Assembly: GCF_001425175.1 (NCBI RefSeq)
Contig: NZ_LMDV01000013.1
Span: forward strand, 112,218 to 176,217
Source of the DNA: Nocardioides sp. Root1257
Lineage (GTDB): Bacteria; Actinomycetota; Actinomycetes; Propionibacteriales; Nocardioidaceae
Length of the DNA stretch: 64,000 nt
Direction of reading: 5' to 3'
In this document: piece after piece, positions 8,132 through 16,236 of the stretch
Position numbering within the stretch: position 1 is the first letter of the stretch
Layout: each line of letters begins with the position of its first letter
Program-made: the position numbers and the translations under genes
The notes under the pieces: model-generated
Told to the model about the DNA's origin: nothing
The model's input: only the letters and a program-made list of their open reading frames with translations
Database searches by the model: none

Positions 8132-9616
8132 TCAGAGGGAGATGCGACCGGTCCAGAGACCGATCGCACCGATGACGCCGCCGGCGACGATCAGGGCGAA
8201 GAGCCCGATCTCCGCGGGGCTGAACAGGCGCCGCCCGTGCTCGCTGCGGGCCTTGACGTAGAGCAGCGAGGCGGGGGCGAGGATGACGGTCATCAGCAGC
8301 ACGAACTTCATGCCGGCCGCGTCGAAGAGGAAGATCGTGTACGCCGTGGCCACGCCCGCCACGATCGTCTCCTTGCGCCGGGTGCCGGCCGAGACGCCGT
8401 CGTACGACTCCCCCGTCAGGCCGAGCTTGAGCGCGTACGCCGCGGCGAGCAGGTAGGGCAGCAGCGCGAGGCTGGTGGACAGGTCGAGCATGAAGTTCAG
8501 GGCGTCGGTGACGAAGAGCGTGAGGGCCAGCAGGCCCTGCACGGCCAGCGACGTGACGACGAGCGCGGTGATCGGGGTGCCGGCCTCGTTCTCGCGGCCC
8601 AGGAACTCGGGGAAGTCGTCCTGGCGGGCCGGGATGTACATGACCTCCGCGGCCATCAGCGTCCAGGCGAGGTAGGCGCCGAGCACCGACACGATCACGG
8701 CGACGCTGATGAAGGTCCCGCCCCAGTCACCCACCTGCGACTCGAACACCCCGACCATCGAGGGCTGCCGCGTGTTCGCCAGCTCGGGCTGCGGCACGGC
8801 CGCGTAGCTGGACAACGTGACCAGCGCGAAGATCGAGAGCACGGAGAGGAACCCCATGACGGTCGCCTTGCCGACGTCCTCGCGCCTCTTCGCGTAGCGG
8901 GAGTAGACGCTGGCGCCCTCGATGCCGATGAAGACGAACGTCGTGATCAGCATCGTGTTGCGGACCTGCTCGTTGAGGTTGCCGAGGTCGCCGTACCCCG
9001 TCGCGGTCCAGTTGTCGGCGAAGACGCCGGCGTCGAAGTAGAAGAACATGACGACGATGAAGACCAGGATCGGGATGATCTTGAAGACCGTCACGATCCG
9101 GTTGATCACCGCGGCGTCGCGGACCCCACGGGCGATCAGGTAGTGGAAGGTCCAGACGCCGACCGTGGCGAGCGCGACCGCGATGACGGTGTCGCCGTCG
9201 CCGAAGCTGCGGAAGAAGTCCCCGACGGCCGAGTCGCTCTGCGAGATGCCGCCGAGGGTCGCCCCGATGAAGACCCAGTAGAAGGTGTTGCCGGCGATCG
9301 AGCTGGCCCAGAAGCCGATCGCGGAGTTGAAGCCCGCGTAGTCGCCGAAGCCGGCCTTGGCGTAGATGAAGACACCGGAGTCGAGCTCGGGCTTGCGGAT
9401 CGCGAGGTTCTGGAAGACGAACGCCAGCATCAGCATGCCGGTGCCGGCGACCGCCCAGGCGATGAGCGAGCCGAGGATGCCCGTCGCGACGCCGAAGCGG
9501 GCCGGGAGCGAGAAGACGCCGGCGCCGACCATGCCGCCGACCACCATGGCAGTCAGCGTGGGGACGCTCATCGTGGCGACGGCGCTGGTCGGCGCCTCCT
9601 CCGTGTGAGTGCTCAT
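8132..9616 (-). CDS. arcD: APC-family basic amino acid transporter, probable arginine/ornithine (or citrulline) antiporter
   Basis: 494-residue APC-superfamily transporter with about 12 transmembrane segments. The N-terminus has the APC signature GGMVGAGVFSLP in the first unwound helix. Length and sequence style match the ArcD/YdgI branch, which exchanges arginine for ornithine; adjacency to arcA supports that substrate. The start at 9616 has GGAGGAG 6 nt upstream and overlaps the nhaC stop as ATGA. Without arcB in the neighbourhood, exchange of arginine for citrulline is an alternative. Family certain, substrate inferred. Confidence 0.88.
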   Translation of the reverse strand: MSTHTEEAPTSAVATMSVPTLTAMVVGGMVGAGVFSLPARFGVATGILGSLIAWAVAGTGMLMLAFVFQNLAIRKPELDSGVFIYAKAGFGDYAGFNSAIGFWASSIAGNTFYWVFIGATLGGISQSDSAVGDFFRSFGDGDTVIAVALATVGVWTFHYLIARGVRDAAVINRIVTVFKIIPILVFIVVMFFYFDAGVFADNWTATGYGDLGNLNEQVRNTMLITTFVFIGIEGASVYSRYAKRREDVGKATVMGFLSVLSIFALVTLSSYAAVPQPELANTRQPSMVGVFESQVGDWGGTFISVAVIVSVLGAYLAWTLMAAEVMYIPARQDDFPEFLGRENEAGTPITALVVTSLAVQGLLALTLFVTDALNFMLDLSTSLALLPYLLAAAYALKLGLTGESYDGVSAGTRRKETIVAGVATAYTIFLFDAAGMKFVLLMTVILAPASLLYVKARSEHGRRLFSPAEIGLFALIVAGGVIGAIGLWTGRISL

Positions 9617-11091
9617 GCCGTCTCCTCCTGGAGCTCGGTGGGTTCGATCTTCTCGATCTTGAAGCCGGTCACGCCGTACAACACGCTGAGTGCAGGACTG
9701 GCATAGCAGAAGACGGCGTACGGCAGGTAGAGCAGTGTGGAGACGCCCAGCGTGGCCCCCATGAAGGCGCCGCAGGAGTTCCACGGGACCAGCGGAGACG
9801 TGACGGTGCCACTGTCCGCAGCGAGCCGCGAGAGGTTGGTCGGCGCGAGCCCACGGCGTGCGAACTCGGCCCGGAAGATCCGGCTCGGGAGGACCAGCGC
9901 GATGTACTGGTCACCCGCGACCACGTTGAGCCCGAAGCCGCAGGCGAAGACGGTCAGGAAGAGCCGGCCCGTGCTCGTCGCCGCGGCGATCATCGGGTCG
10001 ACCAGGCGGTTGATCAGGCCGAACTCCTCGAGCATCGCCCCGAACGTCACGGCGCCCAGGATCAGCCAGATCGTCAGCAGCATGCTGTCCATGCCGCCGC
10101 GCGACAACAGGCGGTCGACGTCGGGGATGCCCGAGCTGATCGAGAAGCCGGTGGCCATCGCCGACCACACCGCCTTGAGCGACTCGACCACCACGTTGCC
10201 GCTGCCAGCGACGAAGTCGGCGTACACGTCGGGCTGCAGGAACGCGCCGAGCACACCGGCGAAGAGGGTGGCGGCCAGCAGTGCCAGGGAGGCCGGGACC
10301 TTGCGGATCGAGAGGTAGCCGAGGAGCACGATCGGCAGCAGGGCGAGCGGCGTGATGTTGAAGATGTCATTGAGCTTGTCGAGGTCGGACGTCGTCTCGG
10401 CATCGCTGACCGTGTCGGGGCCGGTGACGCCGAGGACGAAGAACACGACCAGCGCGATCAGGAACGCCGGGACCGACGTCCACACCTGGCGCTTGATGTG
10501 CTCGTAGACGTCGACCTTGACGATCTGCGCGGTCAGGATCGTCGTCTCCGACAGCGGTGACGTCTTGTCGCCGAGGTAGGCGCCGGAGATGACGGCTCCG
10601 GCGGTGATCTCCGGCGACACCCCGATCAGCCCGGCGATCCCGACCAGGCCCACGCCGATCGTCGCCGCCGTCGTCCACGAGCTGCCGATGCTCAGCGCGA
10701 CGATGCCGCAGATCAGCGCCGTGGCCGGGTAGTACCACCCCGGCGAGAGCACCTGGATGCCGTAGTAGACGAGCGTCGGGATGGTGCCGCTGAGGTTCCA
10801 GACCCCGATCAGCGCCCCGACGGCGAACAGGATGAAGACGGCGCTGGTCACCGACGCCACCGCACCCTTGCTCGCCTCCTGCACCGCCGTGAACGGGTGC
10901 CCGTTCTTCATCGCGATCAGCGCCGCGACCGCGCAGCACATCAGCAGTGCGACCTGGATCGGCCCGTCGAGCGCGTCCAGCCCGAACAGGGCGAGCGCCC
11001 CCGCGATCAGCGTCGCCAGCGCGATCAGCGGCACGAGCGCATCGCTCAGGGACGGCTCCCTGAGCCCCCTCGGAGCCTCGCCCTGCGACAC
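9613..11091 (-). CDS. nhaC: NhaC-family Na+/H+ antiporter
   Basis: About 492 residues with 11-13 membrane segments, of the NhaC / ion-transporter superfamily. Conserved features are IGSSWTTAATIGVGLVG, GAVISGAYLGDKTSPLSETT and AADSGTVTSPLVPWNSCG, which hold the polar and acidic residues of the transport site. It exchanges sodium for protons or, in some relatives, malate/lactate. The GTG at 11091 is preferred for its GGAGG sequence; ATG codons upstream lack one. First gene of the nhaC-arcD-arcA operon, suggesting that arginine catabolism is tied to pH or sodium homeostasis. A 7-bp hairpin (11104-11110 with 11120-11126) sits just before the ribosome-binding site. Confidence 0.88.
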   Translation of the reverse strand: MSQGEAPRGLREPSLSDALVPLIALATLIAGALALFGLDALDGPIQVALLMCCAVAALIAMKNGHPFTAVQEASKGAVASVTSAVFILFAVGALIGVWNLSGTIPTLVYYGIQVLSPGWYYPATALICGIVALSIGSSWTTAATIGVGLVGIAGLIGVSPEITAGAVISGAYLGDKTSPLSETTILTAQIVKVDVYEHIKRQVWTSVPAFLIALVVFFVLGVTGPDTVSDAETTSDLDKLNDIFNITPLALLPIVLLGYLSIRKVPASLALLAATLFAGVLGAFLQPDVYADFVAGSGNVVVESLKAVWSAMATGFSISSGIPDVDRLLSRGGMDSMLLTIWLILGAVTFGAMLEEFGLINRLVDPMIAAATSTGRLFLTVFACGFGLNVVAGDQYIALVLPSRIFRAEFARRGLAPTNLSRLAADSGTVTSPLVPWNSCGAFMGATLGVSTLLYLPYAVFCYASPALSVLYGVTGFKIEKIEPTELQEETA

Positions 11092-11213
11092 GCTGCCTCC
11101 TGCGCTCGGGCCTACGCCACCCGAGCACATCGATGCTGCCGCAGCCACGCGCCCCCGGCCTCACCCGGACCGGGCGAACCACCTGCCGAGCCGCTTTCGA
11201 AACCCCGGGGCGT

Positions 11214-11268
11214 GGTGGTTTCGAGGCTCGGTGGTTGAGGTGCGAGCGGAGCGAGCCTCGAAACCACC
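11214..11268. repeat. Palindromic repeat element upstream of the nhaC operon
   Basis: Two perfect 17-bp arms, GGTGGTTTCGAGGCTCG at 11214-11230 and its complement at 11252-11268, enclose 21 bases containing GGTTGAGGTGCGAGCGG. A diverged relative occurs at 33771-33807 with GGTTGAGG and TCTCGAAACC. This looks like a dispersed REP-type sequence. It sits between the DinB stop and the nhaC start. Confidence 0.75.
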
Positions 11269-11293
11269 GTCGGCCACCCGGCCCCACTCCGGT

Positions 11294-11863
11294 TCAGAAC
11301 CGATCAGCGATCGCCGTCAGGCTCGCGACGTACGCCGGCCAGTCCGCGTCGCTGGGCAGGTTGCTCGAGTCACGCAGCAGCCCGGCGGCCCCGTCGATCT
11401 CCTCGCGCACGATGTCGGCGTGGCCCGCGTGCCGCTGCAGGTCGACGAGCGTGTGGACCAGGATCTCGTGGAGCGTGACCTCCGCCCCGCCCCAGTGGGC
11501 GACGTGACCGACCGCGTCGAGGGGCAGGTCGGCGATCGTCTCGTCGGCGAACACCTGGACCCGCCGGTAGAGGTCGACGATGCCGGCGGCCGACTCGTCG
11601 GCGGTGGCGTACCAGTCGGCCTGCGGGTCGGCCCAGTCTCCTGGCACGAGCTCGTCGGGGGTCGGCCACTCACGCCCGAAGCACTGCCCGAAGTAGAGGA
11701 CCTCCGTGTTGAGCGCGTGCTTCACGATGCCGAGCAGGTTCATGCCCGTCGGCGTGCGCGGCAGGCGCTGGTCGCGCTCGGACAGGCCTTCCAGCTTCCA
11801 GAGGATCGAGTCGCGCGCGCCGCGCAGGTAGCTGGTGAGGACGTCCTTCGGTTCGGTGGGCAT
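11294..11863 (-). CDS. DinB-family protein (DUF664)
   Basis: 189-residue DinB/YfiT four-helix protein. The N-terminal pattern LTSYLRGARDSILWKLEGLSE and the histidines in GIVKHALNTE, EVTLHEILVHTL and LQRHAGHADIVRE match the metal-binding His triad of this superfamily. Actinobacterial members include mycothiol-dependent enzymes and many proteins of unknown function; the substrate cannot be assigned. It starts 7 bases after the phosphodiesterase stop, so it probably ends the nadE operon. Confidence 0.88.
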   Translation of the reverse strand: MPTEPKDVLTSYLRGARDSILWKLEGLSERDQRLPRTPTGMNLLGIVKHALNTEVLYFGQCFGREWPTPDELVPGDWADPQADWYATADESAAGIVDLYRRVQVFADETIADLPLDAVGHVAHWGGAEVTLHEILVHTLVDLQRHAGHADIVREEIDGAAGLLRDSSNLPSDADWPAYVASLTAIADRF

Positions 11864-11870
11864 GACGCCA

Positions 11871-12911
11871 TTAGAACCCGTTGAGCTCGTCGACGACGTC
11901 GAGCAGGTCGCCGCGGTTGTAGTAGTCGACGGCGACGTAGTTGGGCAGTCGCCCGCGCTCGGCCTCGCACTCCTGCAGGCGTGGCAGCAGCACGTCGCGG
12001 GCGTTGACCTCGAGCGCGTGAGCCGCCGGGCGGGTCTTGGCGTCGATCCAGTGGTTGACGAGGAAGATCGACGCGTCGGCCGGGCCGCGGTTGGCGGTGC
12101 AGGTGAAGTCGGCGGCGCTCGCGAAGAGGTACGGCGTGTCCTGGACGCGGTCGAAGCCCTGCAGCAGCCAGGGATACGCCGAGCCGCCGCCGTGCTCCTC
12201 CATGAGCACCACCAGGCGGTGGCCGGAGTCGATCATCTCGCCGAGGGTCGGCCACCGGTCGGGTGACCGCGAGGTCGGCGTGTAGACGTAGGGCAGCAGC
12301 CCCGCCTCGGTGAAGACCTCAGCCGTGTCCTCCGGCGTCACGATGTCCTGCACGAACATCGTGACGACCTCGCGCGGGTGCTCGTCGAGCCACGCCCGGG
12401 TGTCCTCGAGGCTCTGCAGCCAGGGCGTCGAGCCGAGCTCGCACATCGCGTGGCAGAGGTACGGCGTGATCGGGCCGCGGGGCGCGAGCCGACTGGCTCC
12501 TCGCGCCCGGAGCGCCGCACGGACGGCGATCTCGCCGAACTCGCCGTTCGCCTCCGCGATGCCGTCCGAGCGCCGTGAGCCGGCGGTGGCGACGACGCCC
12601 GGACGGTCGGTCCGCTGGCCGTACCAGCTGTCGACGAGCAGCACGCGGATGCCGTGGTCGAGCTGGGCGACGATCCCGTCCGGCTGGTCCGGGAAGAACC
12701 AGCCGCGCTCGGCCGCGGCCGACATCGAGTTGTGGGTCGCGGCGAACGCGACCTCGTCGTACGAGCGCGAGCAGAGCTCGGCGTGCCCGTTGCAGGGCGG
12801 ACCGCTCGGGTCGTCGTCGGTCACGAGCAGCACCAGCCCCACCACCAGGGAGGCAGCGAGCAGCACACCGAGACCGGCAAGGAGCGCCGCGGGCGCCCGG
12901 CGCGGCCTCAC
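11871..12911 (-). CDS. Exported or membrane-anchored PI-PLC-like phosphodiesterase
   Basis: 346 residues. A basic N-terminus is followed by one hydrophobic segment at about residues 8-31, then an extracytoplasmic PLC-like TIM barrel beginning FAATHNSMS, the catalytic-His motif of the X-domain family. Other family marks are LDHGIRVLLVDSW, LCHAMCELGS and the late LVNHWIDAKT and NYVAVDYYNRGD. Relatives cleave phosphoinositides or glycerophosphodiesters. The GTG at 12911 overlaps the nadE stop as GTGA; a longer in-frame ATG would run 37 bases into nadE. Export and family are well supported, the lipid substrate is unknown. Confidence 0.88.
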   Translation of the reverse strand: MRPRRAPAALLAGLGVLLAASLVVGLVLLVTDDDPSGPPCNGHAELCSRSYDEVAFAATHNSMSAAAERGWFFPDQPDGIVAQLDHGIRVLLVDSWYGQRTDRPGVVATAGSRRSDGIAEANGEFGEIAVRAALRARGASRLAPRGPITPYLCHAMCELGSTPWLQSLEDTRAWLDEHPREVVTMFVQDIVTPEDTAEVFTEAGLLPYVYTPTSRSPDRWPTLGEMIDSGHRLVVLMEEHGGGSAYPWLLQGFDRVQDTPYLFASAADFTCTANRGPADASIFLVNHWIDAKTRPAAHALEVNARDVLLPRLQECEAERGRLPNYVAVDYYNRGDLLDVVDELNGF

Positions 12912-14935
12912 TCCGTCGGGACCGACTCGAGCTGGGCGAGCCACGCGGTGGGCGCGGCGTCCGAGGGCATCCGCCAGTCACCGCGCGGCGACATCGTGCC
13001 GCCGGCGCTCACCTTCGGACCGTTCGGCAGCGCCGAGCGCTTGAACTGGCTCGCGAAGAACCGCTTCGTGAAGACCTCGAGCCAGTGCCGCACCTGCGCG
13101 AGGTCGTACGCCGAGCGGCGCTCCTCGGGGAAGTTCGGCGGCCAGTCCCCCACCGCCACGTCCCGCCAGGCGTGCCAGGCGAGGAAGGCGATCCGGCTAG
13201 GGAGGGCGCCGCGGCGCAGCACGTGGTAGAGCGTGAAGTCCTGCAGCGCGTAGGGGCCGACGGTCGCCTCGGTCGACTGTGCCCCGCCCGGCACGAGCTC
13301 GGGAGTGATCTCCTGCTCGACGATCTCGAGCAGCAGCTCGTTGGCTTCCTCGTCGACCACGCCGTGGGCGGCGACCCAGCGGATCAGGTGCTGGATCAGC
13401 GTCTTCGGCACCCCGGCGTTCACGTTGTAGTGCGACATCTGGTCGCCGACGCCGTACGTGCACCAGCCGAGCGCCAGCTCGCTCAGGTCGCCGGTGCCGA
13501 GCACGATGCCGCCACGGTGGTTGGCGAGCCGGAAGAGGTAGTCGGTGCGCAGCCCGGCCTGGACGTTCTCGAACGTCACGTCGTACGTCGGCTCGCCGTC
13601 GGCGAACGGGTGGTCGATGTCGGCCAGCATCTGCCGCGCGGCTGCGGTGATGTCGAGCTCCTCGAACGTCACCCCCAGCGCCTTCGACAGGCGGGTCGCG
13701 TAGCTCTTGGTCTGCTCACCGGTCGCGAATCCCGGCATCGTGAACGCGTGGATGTCGGACCGCGGGCGGCCCAGCCGGTCCATGGCGCGCGCGGCGACGA
13801 TCAGCGCGTGCGTCGAGTCGAGTCCGCCGCTGACGCCGACCACGACCTTCGGGTTGCCGATGGCGTGCAAGCGCTGCTCGAGCCCCGATACCTGGATGCT
13901 GTAGGCCTCGTAGCAGTCCTGGGCGAGCCGCTCCGCGTCGTCGGGCACGAACGGGTAGCGGTCGACCTTGCGGCGCAGCCCGATGTCACCGGCCGGCGGC
14001 CGCAGCTCGAAGGCCACCGTGCGGAAGTCGGCCACGCGGTCGTCGTACGTCCGACGGTTGTCGTCGAAGGTCCCCTGCCGCATCCGCTCCTGCCGGATCC
14101 GGTCGAGGTCGACGTCCACGATCGTGCGGCGCGGGCCGTCGGGGAACCGCTCGGACTCCCCCAGCAGCTCGCCGCACTCGTAGACCATCGTCTGGCCGTC
14201 CCACGACAGGTCGGTGGTCGACTCGCCCTGGCCCGCCGCGGCATAGACGTACGCCGCCGAGCAGCGCGCGCTCGCACTGCGGGTGAGCAGGTGCCGGTCC
14301 TCGGCGCGGGCGACGGTGATCGGGCTCCCGGACAGGTTCGCGAGCACGGTCGCGCCGGCCAGCGCGGCCTCGGCGCTCGGCGGGATCGGCACCCACATGT
14401 CCTCGCAGACCTCGACGTGCAGGCGCAGCCCGCGCACGTCGGTCGCGTCGAAGATCAGGTCGGGGCCGAACGGCACCTCGACGCCGCCGACCACGATGGT
14501 GCTGCCCCGGCGGTCGTCGCCCGGCGCGAACCAGCGGCGCTCGTAGAACTCACGGTAGGTCGGCAGGTAGGACTTCGGCGCGACGCCGAGCACCCGGCCG
14601 GCGTGCACGACGACGGCGCAGTTGAGGACGCGCGTGCCGTGCACGAGCGGCGCGCCGACGACCAGGACGGTCCGGAGGTCCGTCGTACCGGCGACCAGGT
14701 CGCCGATCGCGGCACCGACCGCGTCCAGCAGCGTGTCCTGGAGGAAGAGGTCGTCGATCGAGTAGCCCGTCAGCGAGAGCTCCGGGAAGATCGCGACCGC
14801 GACACCGTCCTCGTGGCAGAGCCGGGCCTGCCCAAGGATCGCGCGGGCGTTGGCGGCCGGGTCGGCGATCGCGACCGGCAGCGTGCAGGCCGCCACCCGG
14901 GCGAAGCCCTGGGCGTACGCGGAGTAGAAGTCCAC
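12908..14935 (-). CDS. nadE: Glutamine-dependent NAD+ synthetase
   Basis: 675-residue two-domain NadE, the size of the M. tuberculosis enzyme. The N-terminal nitrilase-type amidase (about 1-300) frees ammonia from glutamine; its cysteine is in HVEVCEDMW near residue 176, with the glutamate in FPELSLTGY. The C-terminal domain has the PP-loop GVSGGLDSTHAL near 370, which adenylylates nicotinic acid adenine dinucleotide. GTGDLSELALGW and SHYNVNAGVPKT are conserved synthetase segments. The GTG start has TAGACT 6 nt upstream, indicating a leaderless transcript. Heads an operon with the phosphodiesterase and DinB genes. Confidence 0.96.
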   Translation of the reverse strand: MDFYSAYAQGFARVAACTLPVAIADPAANARAILGQARLCHEDGVAVAIFPELSLTGYSIDDLFLQDTLLDAVGAAIGDLVAGTTDLRTVLVVGAPLVHGTRVLNCAVVVHAGRVLGVAPKSYLPTYREFYERRWFAPGDDRRGSTIVVGGVEVPFGPDLIFDATDVRGLRLHVEVCEDMWVPIPPSAEAALAGATVLANLSGSPITVARAEDRHLLTRSASARCSAAYVYAAAGQGESTTDLSWDGQTMVYECGELLGESERFPDGPRRTIVDVDLDRIRQERMRQGTFDDNRRTYDDRVADFRTVAFELRPPAGDIGLRRKVDRYPFVPDDAERLAQDCYEAYSIQVSGLEQRLHAIGNPKVVVGVSGGLDSTHALIVAARAMDRLGRPRSDIHAFTMPGFATGEQTKSYATRLSKALGVTFEELDITAAARQMLADIDHPFADGEPTYDVTFENVQAGLRTDYLFRLANHRGGIVLGTGDLSELALGWCTYGVGDQMSHYNVNAGVPKTLIQHLIRWVAAHGVVDEEANELLLEIVEQEITPELVPGGAQSTEATVGPYALQDFTLYHVLRRGALPSRIAFLAWHAWRDVAVGDWPPNFPEERRSAYDLAQVRHWLEVFTKRFFASQFKRSALPNGPKVSAGGTMSPRGDWRMPSDAAPTAWLAQLESVPTE

Positions 14936-14998
14936 GTGGCGAGTCTAGGGCTGGGCGGTCCCGCGATGAGTCCACGCGTCGGTGCGGGTCTGAGGGGT

Positions 14999-15496
14999 AT
15001 GCCCGAGATCAGCACCTGCCTGTGGTTCGACGACGACCTCATGGAGGCGGTGGAGTTCTACACGACCGTCTTCCCGAACTCCGAGCGGCGCGGGGTCTCC
15101 CACTACGAGGACGGCCGCGTGCTGGCCGCGGAGTGGACCCTCGACGGCCGGTCGTTCCGCGGCATCAACGGCGGGCCGGTCCATGCGGGCTTCACGGAGA
15201 CGGTGTCGCTCAGCATCAGCTGCGCCGACCAGTCCGAGGTCGACTACTACTGGGACACCCTGGTCGCCGGCGGACAGCCGGACCAGTGCGCGTGGCTCAA
15301 GGACAAGTTCGGGCTGTCCTGGCAGGTCGTGCCCGTGCGTCTCTACGAGCTGATCTCCGACCCCGACCCGCTCCGCGCCCAGGCAGCGGTCGCCGCGATG
15401 ATGACGCAGCAGAAGATCATCATCGCCGACATCGAGGCCGCGGCCGACGCCGCGGCGCCGATCAGGCCGACTCCTGCCACTCCGCCCGATCCGTGA
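14999..15496 (+). CDS. VOC-superfamily protein, PhnB-like
   Basis: 165 residues of the glyoxalase/VOC fold, PhnB or '3-demethylubiquinone methyltransferase domain' type. Typical blocks are CLWFDDDLMEAVEFYTTVFP, SFRGINGG, ETVSLSISC and the late FGLSWQVVP. Family members bind divalent metal and small electrophiles, but few have known functions. The ATG at 14999 has GAGGGG just upstream. Its last 35 bases overlap the 3' end of the converging ArsR gene, so the two mRNAs are complementary there. Confidence 0.87.
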   Translation: MPEISTCLWFDDDLMEAVEFYTTVFPNSERRGVSHYEDGRVLAAEWTLDGRSFRGINGGPVHAGFTETVSLSISCADQSEVDYYWDTLVAGGQPDQCAWLKDKFGLSWQVVPVRLYELISDPDPLRAQAAVAAMMTQQKIIIADIEAAADAAAPIRPTPATPPDP

Positions 15497-16172
15497 GCCG
15501 GATCCCCAGCCAGTCCTCGAGTCCGGCTGCCCCGTCCGCGGTCACGTCGAGGCCGCGCGAGCCGGTGCGGCGCACGACCCACCGCCGATCGAGGAGGACG
15601 TCGGCCACGGCCGCGCCCACTCCGCCCGACACGTGCGGGCGGCGCTCGGTCCAGTCCATGCACGCGCGTACGACGGGCCGCGACGCCGAGCCCAGGGCGG
15701 CCAGCGAGACGTCCAGCTCCGCGAGCACCCGCTCGGCCTCGTCACCTAGCGCCAGCGTCTCGGCGTGCAGCGCGTCGCGGCCGACGAGAGCGTCGGTGAC
15801 CGCCACCCCCAGCACGCCGGCCAGGTGGTCGTAGCACATCCGCGCGCGGCGCAGCCGCCGCTTGCTGTTCGCGCCGCGCAGCGACGTCACCGGCGTCGGC
15901 GGAGCGAGCAGCTGCATCGTCTCGAGCATCTCCGCGACCTCCACCGACGCCAGCCGGTAGAGCCGCTGGCGCCCCGCGGTCGCCACCTCGACCAGGCCGC
16001 CCTCCCGCAGACGCTTGAGGTGGGCGCTGGTGAGTGACGGGGACGCCTCAGCCGCCCGGGCGAGGTCCGAGGCGCTCGTGGCCCCGCCGTCGAGGAGGCA
16101 CAGCAGGATGGCCGACCGCACGCGGTCGCCGATCAGCGCTCCGATCGCCGCCAGGTCCGTGTCACCGCTCAT
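15462..16172 (-). CDS. ArsR-family winged-helix transcriptional regulator
   Basis: 236-residue repressor-like protein. The N-terminal wing-helix domain (about 1-80) contains RSAILLCLLDGGATSASDLA and the recognition helix SPSLTSAHLKRLREGGLVE; the longer C-terminal part probably binds a ligand or dimerises. No metal-binding Cys cluster is visible, so a metal sensor is unlikely. It is divergent from an MFS exporter with 64 bases between, and both appear leaderless (TAGGTT 6 nt before this ATG). A TTCAA-N6-TTGAA palindrome lies midway, so it probably controls itself and the exporter. Confidence 0.88.
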   Translation of the reverse strand: MSGDTDLAAIGALIGDRVRSAILLCLLDGGATSASDLARAAEASPSLTSAHLKRLREGGLVEVATAGRQRLYRLASVEVAEMLETMQLLAPPTPVTSLRGANSKRRLRRARMCYDHLAGVLGVAVTDALVGRDALHAETLALGDEAERVLAELDVSLAALGSASRPVVRACMDWTERRPHVSGGVGAAVADVLLDRRWVVRRTGSRGLDVTADGAAGLEDWLGIRLTDRAEWQESA

Positions 16173-16196
16173 GCGTCGAACCTAGCCCCGCGACCG

Positions 16197-16212
16197 TTCA
16201 ACGGGCATTGAA
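16197..16212. promoter_or_regulatory. Candidate ArsR operator between divergent promoters
   Basis: A perfect palindrome TTCAA-N6-TTGAA. The two divergent leaderless -10 boxes (TAGGTT on minus at 16179-16184, TACGGT on plus at 16225-16230) are placed so that both -35 regions, at 17-bp spacing, would fall at 16202-16207, in the centre of this palindrome. A bound repressor would block both genes. Confidence 0.5.
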
Positions 16213-16236
16213 ACGTCGCTGGCCTACGGTCGACGG

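Noticed and set aside
11092..11213. Sodium- or guanidine-type riboswitch before nhaC
   Set aside because: A short hairpin is present but the conserved loops of known classes are not.
12575..14998. Long plus-strand frame leading into the VOC gene
   Set aside because: Antisense to nadE; only the part from ATG 14999 has family features.
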